Below are positions 1 to 7,407 of a DNA stretch of 19,004 nucleotides, in pieces. The stretch spans positions 1-19,004 of the forward strand of contig DATGNS010000353.1 of NCBI GenBank assembly GCA_035306625.1, in the 5' to 3' direction. Origin of the DNA: Serpens sp035306625 (GTDB lineage Bacteria; Pseudomonadota; Gammaproteobacteria; Pseudomonadales; Pseudomonadaceae). Within the stretch, counting starts at the first letter, position 1. Each line of letters opens with the position of its first letter. Both the position numbers and the translations under genes were made by a program. The notes beneath the pieces are model-generated. The model ran no database searches. It was not told the DNA's origin and saw only the letters and a list, made by a program, of their open reading frames with translations.

Positions 1-1
1 C

Positions 2-106
2 GGGCATTGCGAGCGGGGCGGCATGGTGGTGCTGACCACCCACCACACCCTGACGAACACGCCGTCGGGCTACCGCGAACTGGATCTGGGGCAGCGCGCC
101 GCATGA
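2..106 (+). CDS. ccmA: CcmA heme exporter ATPase, C-terminal fragment
   Basis: Only the last 34 codons lie in the window; the gene begins upstream. The visible tail contains VVLTTHH, which fits the H-loop region (beta strand followed by the switch histidine) of an ABC ATPase, then a short tail ending at TGA 104-106. CcmA is the cytoplasmic ATPase that, with CcmB, drives release of heme-loaded CcmE from CcmC. Identity rests mainly on position: the stop overlaps the ccmB start in an ATGA, and the rest of the ccm operon follows in the canonical order. Confidence 0.88.
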   Translation, partial: GHCERGGMVVLTTHHTLTNTPSGYRELDLGQRAA

Positions 107-774
107 GTAGTGTCTTCACCCTGTTGCTGGCCCGCGAAAGCCGCCTGCTGTTCCGTCGCCCGGCCGAGCTGGCCAACCCGCTGGTGTTCTTCGCCATCGT
201 CATCGCCCTGTTCCCGCTGGCGGTGGGACCGGAGAGCCAGTTGCTGCAGACCCTGTCGCCGGGCCTGGTGTGGCTGGCCGCGCTGCTGGCGGTGCTGCTG
301 TCGCTGGACGGGCTGTTTCGCAGCGATTTCGAGGACGGCTCCCTGGAGCAGTGGGTCGTTTCGCCGCAGCCGCTGGCGCTGCTGGTGCTGGCCAAGGTGC
401 TCGCGCACTGGTTATTTACCGGGCTGGCCCTGGTGCTGCTGTCGCCGCTGCTGGCCCTGATGCTCGGCCTGCCGCCGCGCTGCCTGCCGGTGCTGCTGCT
501 CTCGCTGCTGCTCGGCACCCCGGTGCTGAGCCTGCTGGGAGCCGTGGGCGCGGCGCTGACCGTGGGCCTCAAGCGCGGCGGGTTGCTGCTGGCGCTGCTG
601 ATCCTGCCCCTGTACATCCCGGTGCTGATTCTCGGCAGCGGAGCGCTGCAGGCGGACCTGCAAGGACTGCCCACGGCGGGCCACCTGTTGTGGCTGGCCA
701 CCCTGACCGCCCTGGCGGTGACCCTCACGCCCTTTGCCATCGCGGCGGGCCTGAAGATCAGCGTCGGCGAATAG
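103..774 (+). CDS. ccmB: CcmB, heme exporter membrane subunit
   Basis: This 223-residue, very hydrophobic protein has about six predicted membrane segments and is close to the family length of about 220 residues. It is the permease-like partner of the CcmA ATPase in the inner membrane; the CcmABCD complex frees holo-CcmE after heme loading. An open frame extends upstream to position 7, but the start at 103 is chosen because it overlaps the ccmA stop as ATGA and gives MSSVFTLLLARESRLLFRRP, a typical CcmB N terminus. The motif LDGLFRSDFEDGSLEQW in the first third is characteristic of the family. It is followed by the only sizeable gap (73 bases) within the operon. Confidence 0.95.
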   Translation: MSSVFTLLLARESRLLFRRPAELANPLVFFAIVIALFPLAVGPESQLLQTLSPGLVWLAALLAVLLSLDGLFRSDFEDGSLEQWVVSPQPLALLVLAKVLAHWLFTGLALVLLSPLLALMLGLPPRCLPVLLLSLLLGTPVLSLLGAVGAALTVGLKRGGLLLALLILPLYIPVLILGSGALQADLQGLPTAGHLLWLATLTALAVTLTPFAIAAGLKISVGE

Positions 775-808
775 GCACACACCCCGGTTCGACCGGTTGA
801 AGGCAAGT

Positions 809-827
809 GGAGCGGCATGCCGGCTCC
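809..827 (+). repeat. Small inverted repeat in the ccmB-ccmC gap
   Basis: GGAGC at 809-813 pairs with GCTCC at 823-827, and GGC/GCC can extend the stem around a very tight CATG centre. No T-run follows, so it is not a rho-independent terminator. It sits in the only sizeable untranslated break between ccm genes, 20 bases before the ccmC start. A role in mRNA processing or translation is inference. Confidence 0.35.
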
Positions 828-847
828 GCGAAACGAAGAGAGTTGCA

Positions 848-1603
848 ATGAACTGGACATGGTTTCACAAGCTGGGCTCGCCCAAGTGGTTCTACGAAAT
901 CAGCGGTCGCTGGCTGCCCTGGCTGAGCGGCGCCGCGGTGGTCCTGCTGCTGGTGGGCAGTGTCTGGGGGCTGGCCTTCGCCCCGCAGGACTACCAGCAG
1001 GGCAACAGCTTCCGGATCATCTACCTGCACGTGCCCACGGCCATCCTCGCCCAGTCCATCTACGTGATGCTGGCGGTGGCCGGCGTGGTCGGCCTGGTGT
1101 GGAAGATGAAGCTGGCCGACGTGGCGCTGCAGCAGGCCGCGCCCATCGGCGCCTGGATGACCTTCCTGGCGCTGCTCACCGGCGCGGTGTGGGGCAAGCC
1201 CACCTGGGGCGCCTGGTGGGTGTGGGACGCGCGCCTGACCGCCATGCTCATCCTGCTGTTCCTGTACTTCGGCATCATCGCCCTGGGCAACGCCATCACC
1301 AACCGCGACAGCGCCGCCAAGGCCTGCGCCGTGCTCGCCATCGTCGGCGTGGTGAACATCCCGATCATCAAGTACTCGGTGGAGTGGTGGAACACCCTGC
1401 ACCAGCCTGCCACCTTCAGGCTCACCGAGAAGCCGGCCATGCCGCCGGAGATGTGGCTGCCGCTGCTGGTGATGGTCATCGGGTTCTACTGCTTCCTGGG
1501 CGCCGTGCTGCTGATGCGCATGCGCCTGGAAATTCTCAAGCGTGAAGCGCGCACCAGCTGGGTCAGGGCCGAGCTGCGCGCCCAGGTGGAGGGTCGTCCG
1601 TGA
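848..1603 (+). CDS. ccmC: CcmC, heme-handling protein for CcmE
   Basis: CcmC is a 251-residue inner-membrane protein of the heme-handling family that presents heme to CcmE in the periplasm. The tryptophan-rich WWD motif WGAWWVWDARLT is at about residues 120-131, and the two flanking heme-ligand histidines are H61 (in YLHVPTA) and H185 (in NTLHQP). About six membrane segments are predicted. The frame is open from 797, but the start at 848 is preferred: a GAAGAGAG ribosome site lies just upstream and the protein then begins MNWTWFHKLGSP, as expected for pseudomonads. The stop overlaps the ccmD start as GTGA. Confidence 0.96.
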   Translation: MNWTWFHKLGSPKWFYEISGRWLPWLSGAAVVLLLVGSVWGLAFAPQDYQQGNSFRIIYLHVPTAILAQSIYVMLAVAGVVGLVWKMKLADVALQQAAPIGAWMTFLALLTGAVWGKPTWGAWWVWDARLTAMLILLFLYFGIIALGNAITNRDSAAKACAVLAIVGVVNIPIIKYSVEWWNTLHQPATFRLTEKPAMPPEMWLPLLVMVIGFYCFLGAVLLMRMRLEILKREARTSWVRAELRAQVEGRP

Positions 1604-1776
1604 GCTTTGCCTCCTTCTCCGAATTCCTGGCCATGGGCAACCATGGCGTCTACGTGTGGACCAGCTACGGCGCCGGCCTGGTGGTCCTGCTGCTCAATGT
1701 CGCTCTGCCGCTGCTGGGACGCCGGCGTTACCTGCAAGATGAGGCGCGCCGTCTGCGCCGGGAGGAAATGAAGTGA
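1600..1776 (+). CDS. ccmD: CcmD, small membrane subunit of the heme exporter
   Basis: This short gene encodes 58 residues from a GTG start. GGAGGG (1587-1592) precedes the start at good spacing, and the GTGA overlap with the ccmC stop implies translational coupling. The protein reads MSFASFSEFLAMGNHGVYVW and continues into one membrane helix (about residues 19-38) and a basic, charged cytoplasmic tail (RRRY, then RRLRREEMK). CcmD is known to be needed for stable CcmABC-CcmE interaction and holo-CcmE release. The FLAMGNHGVYVW segment and the single helix with an Arg-rich tail are typical. Its stop in turn overlaps the ccmE GTG start. Confidence 0.93.
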   Translation: MSFASFSEFLAMGNHGVYVWTSYGAGLVVLLLNVALPLLGRRRYLQDEARRLRREEMK

Positions 1777-2222
1777 ATCCGGTCCGCAAGAAACGTCTGT
1801 ACATCATCCTCGCCCTGCTCGTCGGGGTGGGTGCGACCGTCGGCCTGGCCCTCTCGGCCCTGCAGCAGAACATCAACCTGTTCTACACCCCGACCCAGAT
1901 TGCCAATGGCGAGGTGCCGGACGGCGTGCGCATCCGCGCCGGCGGCATGGTCAAGGAAGGCTCCCTCAAGCGCACCGGCGATTCCCTGGACGTGGAGTTC
2001 GTGGTGCATGACGGAGCCGCCGAGGTGGCCATGCGCTACCGGGGCATCCTGCCCGACCTGTTCCGTGAAGGGCAGGGCATCGTCGCCCTGGGCCGCCTGA
2101 ACGCGGACGGCGTGCTGGTCGCCGACGAGGTGCTGGCCAAGCACGACGAGAACTACATGCCGCCGGAAGTCGCGCAGGCGATGGACAAGGCCATCCAGGC
2201 GAAGGCGGAGAATGCGCAATGA
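1773..2222 (+). CDS. ccmE: CcmE, periplasmic heme chaperone
   Basis: CcmE is a 149-residue membrane-anchored protein with a basic N terminus (MNPVRKKRLY), one helix at about residues 8-30 and a periplasmic beta-barrel domain. The heme-binding motif is LAKHDENYMPPE, with the covalent heme histidine at H124 and the neighbouring tyrosine at Y128, matching H130 and Y134 of the E. coli protein. It receives heme from CcmC and carries it to CcmF. The GTG start is supported by GGAGG at 1761-1765 and the GTGA overlap with ccmD. The C-terminal tail after the motif is short and Lys/Ala-rich. Confidence 0.97.
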   Translation: MNPVRKKRLYIILALLVGVGATVGLALSALQQNINLFYTPTQIANGEVPDGVRIRAGGMVKEGSLKRTGDSLDVEFVVHDGAAEVAMRYRGILPDLFREGQGIVALGRLNADGVLVADEVLAKHDENYMPPEVAQAMDKAIQAKAENAQ

Positions 2223-4195
2223 TCCCTGAAATCGGCCATCTGGCCCTGATCCTGGCCCTGTGCCTGGCGCTGGTGCAGTCCACGCTGCCGCTGATCGGCG
2301 CCTGGCGCGGCGACCGCCTGTGGATGGGCGTTGCCCGTCCGGCAGCCTCGGGCCAGTTCTTCTTCCTGCTGCTGTCGTTCGCCTGCCTGACCTGGGCCTT
2401 CATGGTCGACGACTTCTCCGTGGCCTACGTGGCGCACAACTCCAACTCGGCGCTGCCCTGGTACTACAAGTTCAGCGCTGTGTGGGGCGCCCACGAGGGC
2501 TCGCTGCTGCTGTGGGCGATGATCCTCGGCGGCTGGACCTTCGCCGTGGCGATGCTGTCCCGTCAACTGCCCGAGGAGATGCTCGCCCGCGTACTGGCGG
2601 TGATGGGCATCATCAGCATCGGCTTCCTGCTGTTCCTGATCGTCACCTCCAACCCCTTCGAGCGCCTGCTGCCGCAGGCGCCGACCGACGGCCGCGACCT
2701 CAACCCGCTGCTGCAGGACTTCGGCCTGATCGTCCACCCGCCGATGCTGTACATGGGCTACGTGGGCTTCTCGGTGGCCTTCGCCTTCGCCGTCGCCGCG
2801 CTGCTGGGCGGCCGCCTGGACGCCGCCTGGGCGCGCTGGTCGCGACCCTGGACCCTGGTGGCCTGGGCCAGCCTGGGCGTCGGCATCGTGCTGGGCTCCT
2901 GGTGGGCCTACTACGAGCTGGGCTGGGGCGGCTGGTGGTTCTGGGACCCGGTGGAGAACGCCTCCTTCATGCCCTGGCTGGTGGGCACCGCGCTGATCCA
3001 CTCGCTGGCGGTCACCGAAAAGCGCGGCGTGTTCAAGAGCTGGACCGTGCTGCTGGCCATCGCCGCCTTCTCCCTCAGCCTGCTGGGCACCTTCCTGGTG
3101 CGTTCCGGCGTGCTGACCTCGGTGCACGCCTTCGCCGCCGACCCGGCGCGTGGCACCTTCATCCTGGCCTTCCTGCTCATCGTGGTGGGCGCCTCCCTGA
3201 CCCTGTTCGCCCTGCGTGCGCCGGTGGTCAAGAGCAAGGTGGGCTTCGCCCTCTGGTCGCGGGAAACCCTGCTGCTGGCCAACAACCTGATCCTGGTGGT
3301 GGCCTGCGCGATGATCCTGCTGGGCACTTTGTATCCGCTGCTGCTTGACGCCCTGACCGGCGCCAAGCTGTCGGTCGGCCCGCCCTACTTCAACGCCCTG
3401 TTCCTGCCGCTGATGGCCATCCTCATGGTGGCGGTGGGCGTCGGCGTGCTGGTGCGCTGGAAGGACACCCCCGGCAAGTGGCTGGCCGGCATGCTGACCC
3501 CGGTGCTGATCCTCAGCGCCGGGCTGGCCGGGGTGGCCTGCCTGCTGCTCGACGACTTCCAGTGGGCCGTGCTGGCCGTGTGCCTGCTGTCGTTCTGGGT
3601 GGTGCTCACCGGCGTGCGCGACCTGCTCGACAAGACCCGTCACACCGGCCTGCTCAAGGGCATCACGCGCATGACCCGCAGCTACTGGGGCATGCAGCTG
3701 GGCCACCTGGGCATCGCCGTGTGCGCCGTCGGCATCGTGCTGTCCACCCAGCACAATGCCGAGCGCGACCTGCGCATGGCGCCGGGCGACATGCAGGAGC
3801 TGGGCGGCTACCAGTTCGTGTTCGAGGGCGCCCAGCACCATGAGGGCCCCAACTACACCTCCGACCGCGCCACCGTGCGCGTGCTGCAGGACGGCCGGCA
3901 GATCGCCGTGCTGCACCCGGAGAAGCGCCTGTACACCGTGCAGATGATGCCCATGACCGAAGCCGGCATCGATCCGGGCCTGTTCCGCGACCTGTACGTG
4001 GCCCTCGGCGAGCCGCTGGAGGATGGCGCCTGGGCCGTGCGCCTGCACGTCAAGCCCTTCGTGCGCTGGATCTGGCTGGGCGGCCTGCTGATGGCCTTCG
4101 GCGGCCTGCTGTCCACCCTCGACCGCCGCTATCGCATCAAGGTCAAGACCCGCGTCCGCGAGGCGCTGGGCATCTCTGGAGCACAACCGGCATGA
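2219..4195 (+). CDS. ccmF: CcmF, cytochrome c heme lyase core subunit
   Basis: CcmF is a 658-residue polytopic membrane protein that takes heme from CcmE and attaches it to the CXXCH motif of apocytochrome c, working with CcmH and CcmI. The WWD domain GWGGWWFWDPVENASFMPW is at about 235-253. The periplasmic heme-ligand histidines are H173 (IVHPPMLYMG) and H303 (SVHAFAADP). The likely transmembrane heme b ligands are H261 (LIHSLAV) and H496 (QLGHLGIA). Three of these four fall at the residue numbers known in E. coli CcmF. A soluble periplasmic segment follows around 510-620, then a last helix and a basic tail. Both ends overlap neighbours by ATGA. Confidence 0.98.
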   Translation: MIPEIGHLALILALCLALVQSTLPLIGAWRGDRLWMGVARPAASGQFFFLLLSFACLTWAFMVDDFSVAYVAHNSNSALPWYYKFSAVWGAHEGSLLLWAMILGGWTFAVAMLSRQLPEEMLARVLAVMGIISIGFLLFLIVTSNPFERLLPQAPTDGRDLNPLLQDFGLIVHPPMLYMGYVGFSVAFAFAVAALLGGRLDAAWARWSRPWTLVAWASLGVGIVLGSWWAYYELGWGGWWFWDPVENASFMPWLVGTALIHSLAVTEKRGVFKSWTVLLAIAAFSLSLLGTFLVRSGVLTSVHAFAADPARGTFILAFLLIVVGASLTLFALRAPVVKSKVGFALWSRETLLLANNLILVVACAMILLGTLYPLLLDALTGAKLSVGPPYFNALFLPLMAILMVAVGVGVLVRWKDTPGKWLAGMLTPVLILSAGLAGVACLLLDDFQWAVLAVCLLSFWVVLTGVRDLLDKTRHTGLLKGITRMTRSYWGMQLGHLGIAVCAVGIVLSTQHNAERDLRMAPGDMQELGGYQFVFEGAQHHEGPNYTSDRATVRVLQDGRQIAVLHPEKRLYTVQMMPMTEAGIDPGLFRDLYVALGEPLEDGAWAVRLHVKPFVRWIWLGGLLMAFGGLLSTLDRRYRIKVKTRVREALGISGAQPA

Positions 4196-4725
4196 GACGC
4201 GCACTGCTGCTGATTCCCCTGGCGATCTTCCTGGTGGTCGCCGGCTTCCTCTACAAGGGCCTGTTCCTGGACCCCCGCGACATCGGCACCACCATGATCG
4301 GCAAGCCGCTGCCGGCGTTCTCCCTGCCGTCGCTGGAGAATCCCGAGCGCACCCTGGGCACCGCCGACTTCGTGCCGGGCGAGCCGGCGCTGGTCAACGT
4401 CTGGGCCACCTGGTGCCCGACCTGCCGCGCCGAGCACGAGATGCTCAATCGCCTGGCCGAGCAGGGCGTGGCGGTCTACGGCATCAACTACAAGGACAGC
4501 GGCGACGCCGCGCGCCGCTGGCTCAACGAGCTGGGCAATCCCTATCGCCTCAACGTCGAGGACCCCCGCGGCGAGCTGGGCTTCGATCTGGGCGTGTACG
4601 GCGCGCCGGAGACCTTCCTGATCGACAGGGACGGCATCATCCGCCACAAGTACGTCGGCGCCATTGACGAGCGCGTCTGGCGCCAGCAGCTGGCGCCGCT
4701 CTACCAGGAGCTGCTCGAGCAATGA
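4192..4725 (+). CDS. ccmG: CcmG/DsbE thiol:disulfide oxidoreductase
   Basis: This 177-residue protein has one N-terminal membrane anchor (about residues 4-23) and a periplasmic thioredoxin-fold domain. The active site is WCPTC with C75 and C78, and the cis-proline is P139 in VYGAPETF. The acidic, GINYKD-containing region after the active site is typical of CcmG. It keeps the apocytochrome heme-binding cysteines, or their mixed disulfide with CcmH, reduced before heme ligation, using electrons from DsbD/CcdA. The gene lies between ccmF and ccmH with ATGA overlaps at both ends. The symbol dsbE is a synonym. Confidence 0.96.
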   Translation: MRRALLLIPLAIFLVVAGFLYKGLFLDPRDIGTTMIGKPLPAFSLPSLENPERTLGTADFVPGEPALVNVWATWCPTCRAEHEMLNRLAEQGVAVYGINYKDSGDAARRWLNELGNPYRLNVEDPRGELGFDLGVYGAPETFLIDRDGIIRHKYVGAIDERVWRQQLAPLYQELLEQ

Positions 4726-5195
4726 AACGACTGCTTGCCGTGCTGTTCTGCAGCCTGGCCCTGGGCGGCTTCGCCCAGGCCGCCATCGACACCTACGAGT
4801 TCAGCAGCGAGGCCGAACGCCAGCGCTTTCGCCAGCTGACCAGCGAGCTGCGCTGCCCCAAGTGCCAGAACCAGAACATCGCCGATTCCGACGCGCCCAT
4901 CGCCATGGACCTGCGCCGGGAAATCCACCGCATGCTGGAGAGTGGTCGCAGCGATGACCAGATCGTCGAACACCTGGTCGATCGCTACGGCGACTTCGTG
5001 CGCTACAAGCCGCCGGTGGAGCTGCGCACCCTGCTGCTCTGGTACGGACCCTGGGTACTGCTGGGCGGTGGCCTGCTGACCCTGGCGGTCATCGTGGTCC
5101 GCCGTCGCCGGGTCGAGAACGCCCCGCACAATGCCCTGCTGTCCGCCGAGGAGCAGGAGCGCCTTTCCCAATTGCTGGATAAGAAAGACCCATGA
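4722..5195 (+). CDS. ccmH: CcmH/CycL, apocytochrome c thiol-handling subunit
   Basis: This 157-residue protein has a cleavable signal peptide (MKRLLAVLFCSLALGGFAQA, cut near AQA-AI). A periplasmic three-helix domain follows with the redox motif LRCPKCQNQ (C45, C48), then a C-terminal membrane helix (about 105-125) and a basic cytoplasmic tail. It corresponds to the N-terminal half of E. coli CcmH; the TPR half is the separate ccmI gene, as usual in Pseudomonas. The cysteines form the mixed disulfide with apocytochrome that CcmG resolves. ATGA overlaps join it to ccmG and ccmI. Confidence 0.96.
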   Translation: MKRLLAVLFCSLALGGFAQAAIDTYEFSSEAERQRFRQLTSELRCPKCQNQNIADSDAPIAMDLRREIHRMLESGRSDDQIVEHLVDRYGDFVRYKPPVELRTLLLWYGPWVLLGGGLLTLAVIVVRRRRVENAPHNALLSAEEQERLSQLLDKKDP

Positions 5196-6379
5196 TCGAT
5201 CTCTGGCTTGTCGCCGGCCTGCTGCTGCTGGCCGCCCTGGCGTTCATCCTGGTGCCGGTGCTGCACGGTCAGCGCGCCCAGACCGAGGAAGACCGTACCG
5301 CCCTCAACGTGGCGCTCTACGAAGAGCGGGTGCGCGAACTGGAAACCCAGCACGGTGCCGGCACCCTGAGCGACGAACAGCTGGCCGCCGGCAAGGCCGA
5401 GGCCGCCCGCGAGCTGCTGACGGACACCGAAGGTGACGTGCGGCGCCAGGCCCACCTGGGCCGCGCGGTGCCCATCGCCGCCGCCGTGCTGGTGCCGGTG
5501 CTGGGCCTGGCGCTGTACCTGTACTGGGGCGCCAGCGACAAGCTGGAGCTGGCGCGCCAGTTCGACCACCAGCCGGCCTCCATGGAGGAGATGGTGGCGC
5601 GTCTGGAGCAGGTGGTGAAGGCGCAGCCCGACGGGGTGGAAGGCTGGTACTTCCTGGCCCGCGGCTACATGGCCATGGAGCGCCCGGGCGACGCCGCCCG
5701 GGCCTTCGAGCGCACCGTGGCGCTGGCTGGGCGCGATCCGTCGCTGCTCGGCCAGTGGGCGCAGGCCCTGTACTTCGCCAACGGTCAGCAGTTCGACGAA
5801 CAGATCCAGGGCCTGACCGACGAGGCGCTGAAGGCCGATCCGGGTGAAATGACCAGCCGCGGCCTGCTGGGCATCGTCGCCTTCGAGGCGGGCCGTCCGC
5901 GCGAGGCCATCCAGCACTGGCAGGTGATCGTCGAGGGCCTGGATCCGCAGGATCCCAACCGCATGGCCATCGAGCAGGGCATTCAGCGCGCCCGCGAGAT
6001 GCTGGGCGAGACGCCGGCACCCGCGGCGGCCGGCAATGCGCAACTGCGCGTGCGCGTGGAGCTGGCGCCCGAGGTGGCCAGCCAGGTGCAGCCTGAGGAC
6101 AACGTGTTCGTATTCGCCCGTCCGGCGGTCGGTGAGGCCATGCCGCTGGCGGTCAAGCGTCTGAAGGTCGCCGACCTGCCGGCGGACGTGGTGCTCAGCG
6201 ATGCGGATGCCATGCTGGAGCAGCTACGCTTGTCGAACTTCCCGCAGGTGGAGCTGCTGGCGCGCGTGTCGCGCAGCGGCAATGCCACCGCCGGCGAGTG
6301 GATCGGACGCAGCGGTGCGATCAGCAGCAGCGATGAACAGCTGCAGACCCTGCGTATCGATCAGCCCGAGAAGCGCTGA
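5192..6379 (+). CDS. ccmI: CcmI/CycH, TPR apocytochrome c chaperone
   Basis: CcmI has 395 residues. It has a membrane helix at about 4-24, a charged cytoplasmic segment (coiled-coil-like, about 28-88) and a second helix at about 93-113. A periplasmic TPR region follows at about 128-265 (for example WYFLARGYMAMERPGDAARAF and LLGIVAFEAGRPREAIQHWQ). A C-terminal beta-rich domain occupies about 283-390. CcmI binds the C-terminal part of apocytochrome c and delivers it to CcmF/CcmH. The length and two-helix plus TPR plan match pseudomonad CcmI. It starts inside the ccmH stop (ATGA), so it is the last gene of the tightly coupled ccm set. Confidence 0.95.
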   Translation: MIDLWLVAGLLLLAALAFILVPVLHGQRAQTEEDRTALNVALYEERVRELETQHGAGTLSDEQLAAGKAEAARELLTDTEGDVRRQAHLGRAVPIAAAVLVPVLGLALYLYWGASDKLELARQFDHQPASMEEMVARLEQVVKAQPDGVEGWYFLARGYMAMERPGDAARAFERTVALAGRDPSLLGQWAQALYFANGQQFDEQIQGLTDEALKADPGEMTSRGLLGIVAFEAGRPREAIQHWQVIVEGLDPQDPNRMAIEQGIQRAREMLGETPAPAAAGNAQLRVRVELAPEVASQVQPEDNVFVFARPAVGEAMPLAVKRLKVADLPADVVLSDADAMLEQLRLSNFPQVELLARVSRSGNATAGEWIGRSGAISSSDEQLQTLRIDQPEKR

Positions 6380-6409
6380 CGGCCGCTTGCACCGGCCCCG
6401 GAGAAGGAC

Positions 6410-6826
6410 ATGCAGCGTGCCGCAGGCCGGGCGCTGCTGCTCGGCAGCCTGCTGCTGAGCGGCTGCGCCAGTGACATCTATCAGCTGCCGGGTTCCCGGC
6501 AGCCATCCCAGCCCTGGCCGCAATCCCGGCCGGCGCCGACGCCCGAACCCTCGCGGCCGGTGATCACGCCGGTGCCGCCTCGCCCGGACATTCCCCCTGC
6601 GCCGGAAAGCACGACCACCCACCCGCGCTACGCCCCGCCTCCGCATGTGGAAGCGCGCTGGGATGCGCATCTGGGGGTGTATGTGGTGACGGGCCGGCAG
6701 CTGTATTACCGCGAGCGCCTGTACTACCGCTGGGAAGGGGAATGGCAGTGTGCGGCGCGGCCGGAGGGGCCCTGGGAGCCGGTGGCGGAGATCAGCGTGC
6801 CGATGGGCCTGCGCAACCTGCACTGA
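6410..6826 (+). CDS. Proline-rich lipoprotein of unknown function
   Basis: This 138-residue protein has a lipoprotein signal peptide ending in LLLSGCAS; the lipidated cysteine is C19. Residues about 26-85 are rich in Pro, Arg, Ser and Thr, a likely extended linker. The C-terminal 60 residues are aromatic and beta-rich, with WDAHLGVYVVTGRQLYYRE and then WQCAARPEGPWEPV and SVPMGLRNL. A pattern of YY, G.W, GPW and VP like this recurs in small envelope lipoproteins, but I do not recognise a named family. A GGAGAAGG ribosome site precedes the ATG. The gene starts 30 bases after ccmI and is probably co-transcribed. A role in cytochrome maturation is not shown. Confidence 0.8.
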   Translation: MQRAAGRALLLGSLLLSGCASDIYQLPGSRQPSQPWPQSRPAPTPEPSRPVITPVPPRPDIPPAPESTTTHPRYAPPPHVEARWDAHLGVYVVTGRQLYYRERLYYRWEGEWQCAARPEGPWEPVAEISVPMGLRNLH

Positions 6827-6860
6827 TCATGGCAGGGCAGGCCGCTGGCACGCTGCAGAC

Positions 6861-6876
6861 GATCGCCACCGCGATC
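6861..6876. repeat. Dyad between convergent genes
   Basis: GATCGC (6861-6866), loop CACC, GCGATC (6871-6876) is a perfect 6-bp stem between the lipoprotein gene (+) and the 75-residue gene (-). It overlaps the stop codon of the latter. There is no adjacent T-run, so a terminator role is only possible, not shown. Confidence 0.35.
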
Positions 6877-7102
6877 AGGCCTGCAGGGCCTTCTGGCGGG
6901 TGCGTTCGATGATCTGCTGCAGGCGGTCGCCCTGCAGGTGTTCGGGGTAGAGGCGCTCGCTGTGGCGGGCGACGCCATGCTGGTCGACCAGCGTGAAGCT
7001 GAAGCCGCCCTTGCGACCGGGCGCGACGATGTAGCAGTCCAGTGGTGCGAAGGCTTCGCGCAGGGCGCTGATGGCCCGCTCGGCATGATGATGATTGCTC
7101 AT
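6875..7102 (-). CDS. Small conserved-type hypothetical protein (75 aa)
   Basis: The protein is MSNHHHAERAISALREAFAP and onward: a predicted N-terminal helix, a beta-hairpin-like stretch (CYIVAPGRKGGFSFTLVD, then GVARHSERLY) and a C-terminal amphipathic helix (QLQQ-like, about residues 58-72). It has no signal peptide or membrane segment. The order (AF, aromatic, PGRKGGFSFTLVD, R, then a final helix) resembles the Pseudomonas-restricted DUF3509 family, but I could not test this. AAGGAAA lies at good distance before the ATG. A strong sigma-54 promoter match lies about 120 bases upstream. It is real rather than a shadow, given its start signals, its coding-like composition and its position between unrelated genes. 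Confidence 0.75.
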   Translation of the reverse strand: MSNHHHAERAISALREAFAPLDCYIVAPGRKGGFSFTLVDQHGVARHSERLYPEHLQGDRLQQIIERTRQKALQA

Positions 7103-7199
7103 GGTTGTTTCCTTGTTCGTTATGACCCGCTCAAGGTGGCCCAGGCGGCTTTCTTTGGCATGCCTGCATGGGAGCGAAGAGGGCGGGTGTTGGTTCCGA

Positions 7200-7216
7200 T
7201 TCCAGTGATTCTGGAA
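7200..7216. repeat. Operator-like dyad over the predicted start site
   Basis: TTCCAG (7200-7205), spacer TGATT, CTGGAA (7211-7216) is a perfect inverted repeat. It spans the transcription start predicted from the sigma-54 site (about 7212 on the - strand). It may be a protein-binding site or a small 5' hairpin of the transcript. Confidence 0.4.
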
Positions 7217-7222
7217 ATATAA

Positions 7223-7238
7223 AGCAAATGCCGTGCCG
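7223..7238 (-). promoter_or_regulatory. Candidate sigma-54 (RpoN) promoter
   Basis: Read on the - strand the site is CGGCACGGCATTTGCT. The RpoN consensus TGGCACG-N4-TTGCW is matched at every fixed position except the first T. The invariant GG (-24) and GC (-12) are exactly 10 bases apart. The predicted start is near 7212, giving a leader of about 110 bases before the ATG at 7102. Sigma-54 promoters need an enhancer-binding activator; the imperfect inverted repeat at 7371-7407 lies at a suitable distance upstream. Confidence 0.55.
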
Positions 7239-7370
7239 GATTTTCGGCTGTGCCGGCGCGCATGTCGTGTGACTGAGCTTAGCCGGACCTTTGCTGTTTG
7301 CCGGGTTGCTGGCTGTGTCAGCGATCGGTGGTCGCCTGCCAGGGTGCCCGGATTGGGTGACGATCTGATG

Positions 7371-7407
7371 ACTGTTTCCGGCGCTTCGTCAGGGCGCTCG
7401 GAACAGT
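7371..7407. repeat. Imperfect inverted repeat, possible activator site
   Basis: ACTGTT (7371-7376) and AACAGT (7402-7407) form outer arms, with GCGC (7381-7384 and 7394-7397) as inner matching arms. It lies roughly 160-195 bases upstream of the predicted sigma-54 start, a usual distance for enhancer-binding proteins. The link is inference only. Confidence 0.25.

Noticed and set aside
2153..4204. A 683-codon open frame on the - strand, antisense to ccmF
   Set aside because: It has the same low-complexity Gln/His/Gly composition, matches no domain, and the sense gene has all CcmF motifs.
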